Source of the DNA: Mycoplasmatota bacterium | GTDB taxonomy: Bacteria; Bacillota_I; Bacilli_A; Izemoplasmatales; Hujiaoplasmataceae | Length of the DNA: 64,000 nucleotides | Assembly: GCA_027859085.1 (NCBI GenBank) | Contig: JAQIBJ010000047.1 | Location: forward strand, 1-64,000 | Reading direction: 5' to 3' | Shown here: in pieces, positions 62,701 through 64,000 of the stretch | How positions within the stretch are numbered: position 1 is the stretch's first letter | Layout: each line of letters opens with the position of its first letter | Notes under the pieces: model-generated | What the model was told of the DNA's origin: nothing | What the model saw: only the letters and a program-made list of their open reading frames with translations | Database searches by the model: none | Translations under genes and position numbers: made by a program

Positions 62701-63377
62701 GAACACCAGTAGATATTATGTTAAGTCCACTTGGGGTACCATCAAGAATGAATATTGGACAGGTATTAGAAATCCATTTAGGAATGGCTGCTAAACGTTT
62801 AGGCATCCATGTTGCTTCTCCAGTATTTGATGGGGTTGAGTCAGGAGACTTAGCTGCTATTATGGAAGAAGCTGGTATGAAACCAACAGGTAAATTCCCA
62901 TTAATTGATGGACGTACCGGACGTAAGTTTGATAACGACATTTCAGTTGGTGTTATGTATATGGTTAAACTTGACCATATGGTTGATGATAAATTACATG
63001 CACGTAGTGTTGGACCATACACACTTGTTACCCAACAACCTATGGGGGGTAAAGCACAAAATGGTGGACAACGTTTTGGTGAGATGGAAGTTTGGGCACT
63101 TGAAGCATATGGTGCTGCTTACACATTACAGGAAATGTTGACTGTTAAATCTGATGATATCATCGGAAGAAACAAAGTCTTTAAAGCGATTGTTGATGGA
63201 CAACCTATTCCGTCGCCATCATTACCTGAATCATTTAGGGTATTGTCTCGTGAATTAAGATCACTAGGTATTTATGTTGAATTAATTAACCGCGAAACCG
63301 GAGAAAATGAGATTGATAAGTCTTTAGTTGAAACAGACAAAGATAATTATCTTGATAAATTTGGTTTTCAATCGTAA
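59748..63377 (+). CDS. rpoB: RNA polymerase beta subunit
   Basis: [54 protein letters not shown]. Confidence 0.99.
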   Translation: MNYSTIQYGKAKERRNYSRVKSNVDLPNLIEVQTDSFKWFVEKGLKELFKDISPITNFNESVELYFGDFKFDEPKYNIDECKEKDMTFSRALRVQVRLKNKELIDPKTGELIDDNNVLEHRLFMGDIPMMTPNGTFIFNGSERVIVSQIVRSSGVFYSEQKDKKTQETKFLGQVIPTRGAWLEFEMGSKSMPYAKVDRSKKILLTTMIKALGFSTKKQITDIFGENDLLDNSFDKDLTQNSKDAIKEVYAKIRQGETATFEGARQFFVSRLFDEKRYDLADVGRFKVNQKLDVVHMLKTLLDKDLDVHTTKDLVDVNTGEVILKRNTLLAYDNYELYGKHRESITKKITFDNDLEKELKLLIDRENRNELATDDPNEEFIQSVIRDVFVEEIEVKIKDESGNSNKTKIVGNNSYETRLHITTSDILASINYYLNIYKGLGDMDDIDHLGNRRLRLIGELLKNQFRIGLAKIEKNVKDRMSTKDPREITPQNLVNIRPLTSSLKEFYGSSQLSQFMQQTNPLDEVTHKRRISALGPGGLTRDRAGFDVRDVHQSHYGRICPIETPEGQNIGLINSLATYVKVNKYGFMETPYFRIDKENLRITDELHYLSADDEKDHIIAQANINLDDDGNILDERVVARKNGETKMFNRIDCDYMDVSPKQIVSVSTASIPFLEHDDSSRALMGANMQRQAIPLLKPRAPFVGTGIEYKVAHDSGSAIVALRSGTVEEVDGREVKIRTESGELDVYKLQKFMRSNQGTCINQTPIVGLGEFVKADDIIADGPSMQKGELAIGQNVTVAFMTWNGYNYEDAVIMSERLVKEDVYTSIHIEKYEVEARDTKLGKEEITREIPNVGPDGRRYLDESGIVIPGTEVHEGDILVGKVTPKGQTDPSPEEKLLLAIFGEKSREVRDTSKRVPHGGGGIVKSVQVLTKENDELSPGVNISVRVFIVQKRKINEGDKMAGRHGNKGVISKILPEEDMPYLEDGTPVDIMLSPLGVPSRMNIGQVLEIHLGMAAKRLGIHVASPVFDGVESGDLAAIMEEAGMKPTGKFPLIDGRTGRKFDNDISVGVMYMVKLDHMVDDKLHARSVGPYTLVTQQPMGGKAQNGGQRFGEMEVWALEAYGAAYTLQEMLTVKSDDIIGRNKVFKAIVDGQPIPSPSLPESFRVLSRELRSLGIYVELINRETGENEIDKSLVETDKDNYLDKFGFQS

Positions 63378-63389
63378 GGAGGAAAGATT

Positions 63390-64000
63390 ATGAGTCAAAA
63401 ATTTTCGCATTTGAAGATTAGATTAGCCTCTCCTGATGAAATAAGATCTTGGTCTTATGGAGAAGTTAAGAATCATGAAACTATTAATTACCGTACATTG
63501 AAACCAGAAAAAGATGGATTATTCTGTGAACGAATCTTTGGACCACAAAAAGATTATCAATGTGCATGTTCTAATAAATCTAAAAAAAGTTCACATCCAG
63601 GAAAGAAATGTCCTGTGTGTGGGGTTGAAATAACTGAATCAAAAGTCCGTCGTGAAAGAATGGGACATATCGAGCTAGAAGCACCAGTTGTTCATGCTTG
63701 GTATTTAAGAAACTCTCCTTCTAGATTAGCAACATTGCTAGATGTTAAAGCTAAAGATTTAGAAGAAGTTGTTTACTTAGCATCTTATATAGTCACTGAA
63801 CCTGGAGATACAGATTTAGAATACAAACAAGTATTGTCTGAAAGAGATTATACAGATAAATACTTTGAATTTGGTTCAAAATTTAAAGCATTAACAGGTG
63901 CAGAAGCTGTTAAAAAATTATTACAAGACATTGATTTAGAAGAAGAAACTTTAAAACTAAGAGTTGAATTAAAATCAGCGTCAAAACAAAGACGTGAAAA
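63390..64000 (+). CDS. rpoC: RNA polymerase beta' subunit (3' truncated by window end)
   Basis: ATG 63390 after [67 protein letters not shown]; not in ORF track because no stop in window. Confidence 0.98.
   Translation, partial: MSQKFSHLKIRLASPDEIRSWSYGEVKNHETINYRTLKPEKDGLFCERIFGPQKDYQCACSNKSKKSSHPGKKCPVCGVEITESKVRRERMGHIELEAPVVHAWYLRNSPSRLATLLDVKAKDLEEVVYLASYIVTEPGDTDLEYKQVLSERDYTDKYFEFGSKFKALTGAEAVKKLLQDIDLEEETLKLRVELKSASKQRRE

Noticed and set aside
61687-63141. Small ORFs overlapping rpoB on both strands
   Set aside because: Shadow ORFs of rpoB; no independent evidence
1-64000. Possible use of genetic code 4 (TGA = Trp) as in many Mollicutes
   Set aside because: Conserved proteins are full-length under code 11, Trp is TGG, and several genes end at TGA
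1-64000. CRISPR array, tRNA or rRNA genes
   Set aside because: No regularly spaced repeats, tRNA-like cloverleafs or rRNA motifs were noticed in the intergenic regions; a tRNAscan/Infernal run would be needed to be certain

Overview
This is an AT-rich, mostly syntenic chromosomal window from a Mollicutes- or Acholeplasma/Izemoplasma-like Firmicute. TGG encodes Trp and TGA acts as stop. The core content is the S10-spc-alpha ribosomal protein block (rpsJ to rplQ, with secY, adk, map, infA, rpmJ, rpoA), then ecfA1/ecfA2/ecfT-truA, znuCB, tmk-holB-ricT-trmN-rsmI, metG, rplM-rpsI, cls, rmuC, csp, cysS-mrnC-rlmB-sigH-like-rpmG-secE-nusG, rplK-rplA, rplJ-rplL, and rpoB-rpoC (cut by the window end). 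The most notable non-coding or accessory signals are: (1) the 3' end of a group II intron (maturase C-terminal tail plus a near-canonical domain V) abutting a yaiI-like gene; (2) a complete yybP-ykoY-type Mn riboswitch, with promoter, aptamer and terminator, whose P1 3' strand overlaps the terminator stem in front of a P-type ATPase; (3) a frameshifted, internally deleted ZIP-family metal transporter pseudogene; (4) a sialate-O-acetylesterase-like protein that appears to have lost its catalytic motifs; (5) several r-protein mRNA leaders (S10 operon, L13, two L1-like motifs, L10 with attenuator); (6) a 15-bp-period acidic repeat tail on L10; (7) two fused ABC exporters inserted between nusG and rplK; (8) a TruA N-terminal extension containing a terminator-like hairpin. 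I found no convincing evidence of a wholly new multigene system. All family assignments come from recognition of sequence motifs, not database searches.
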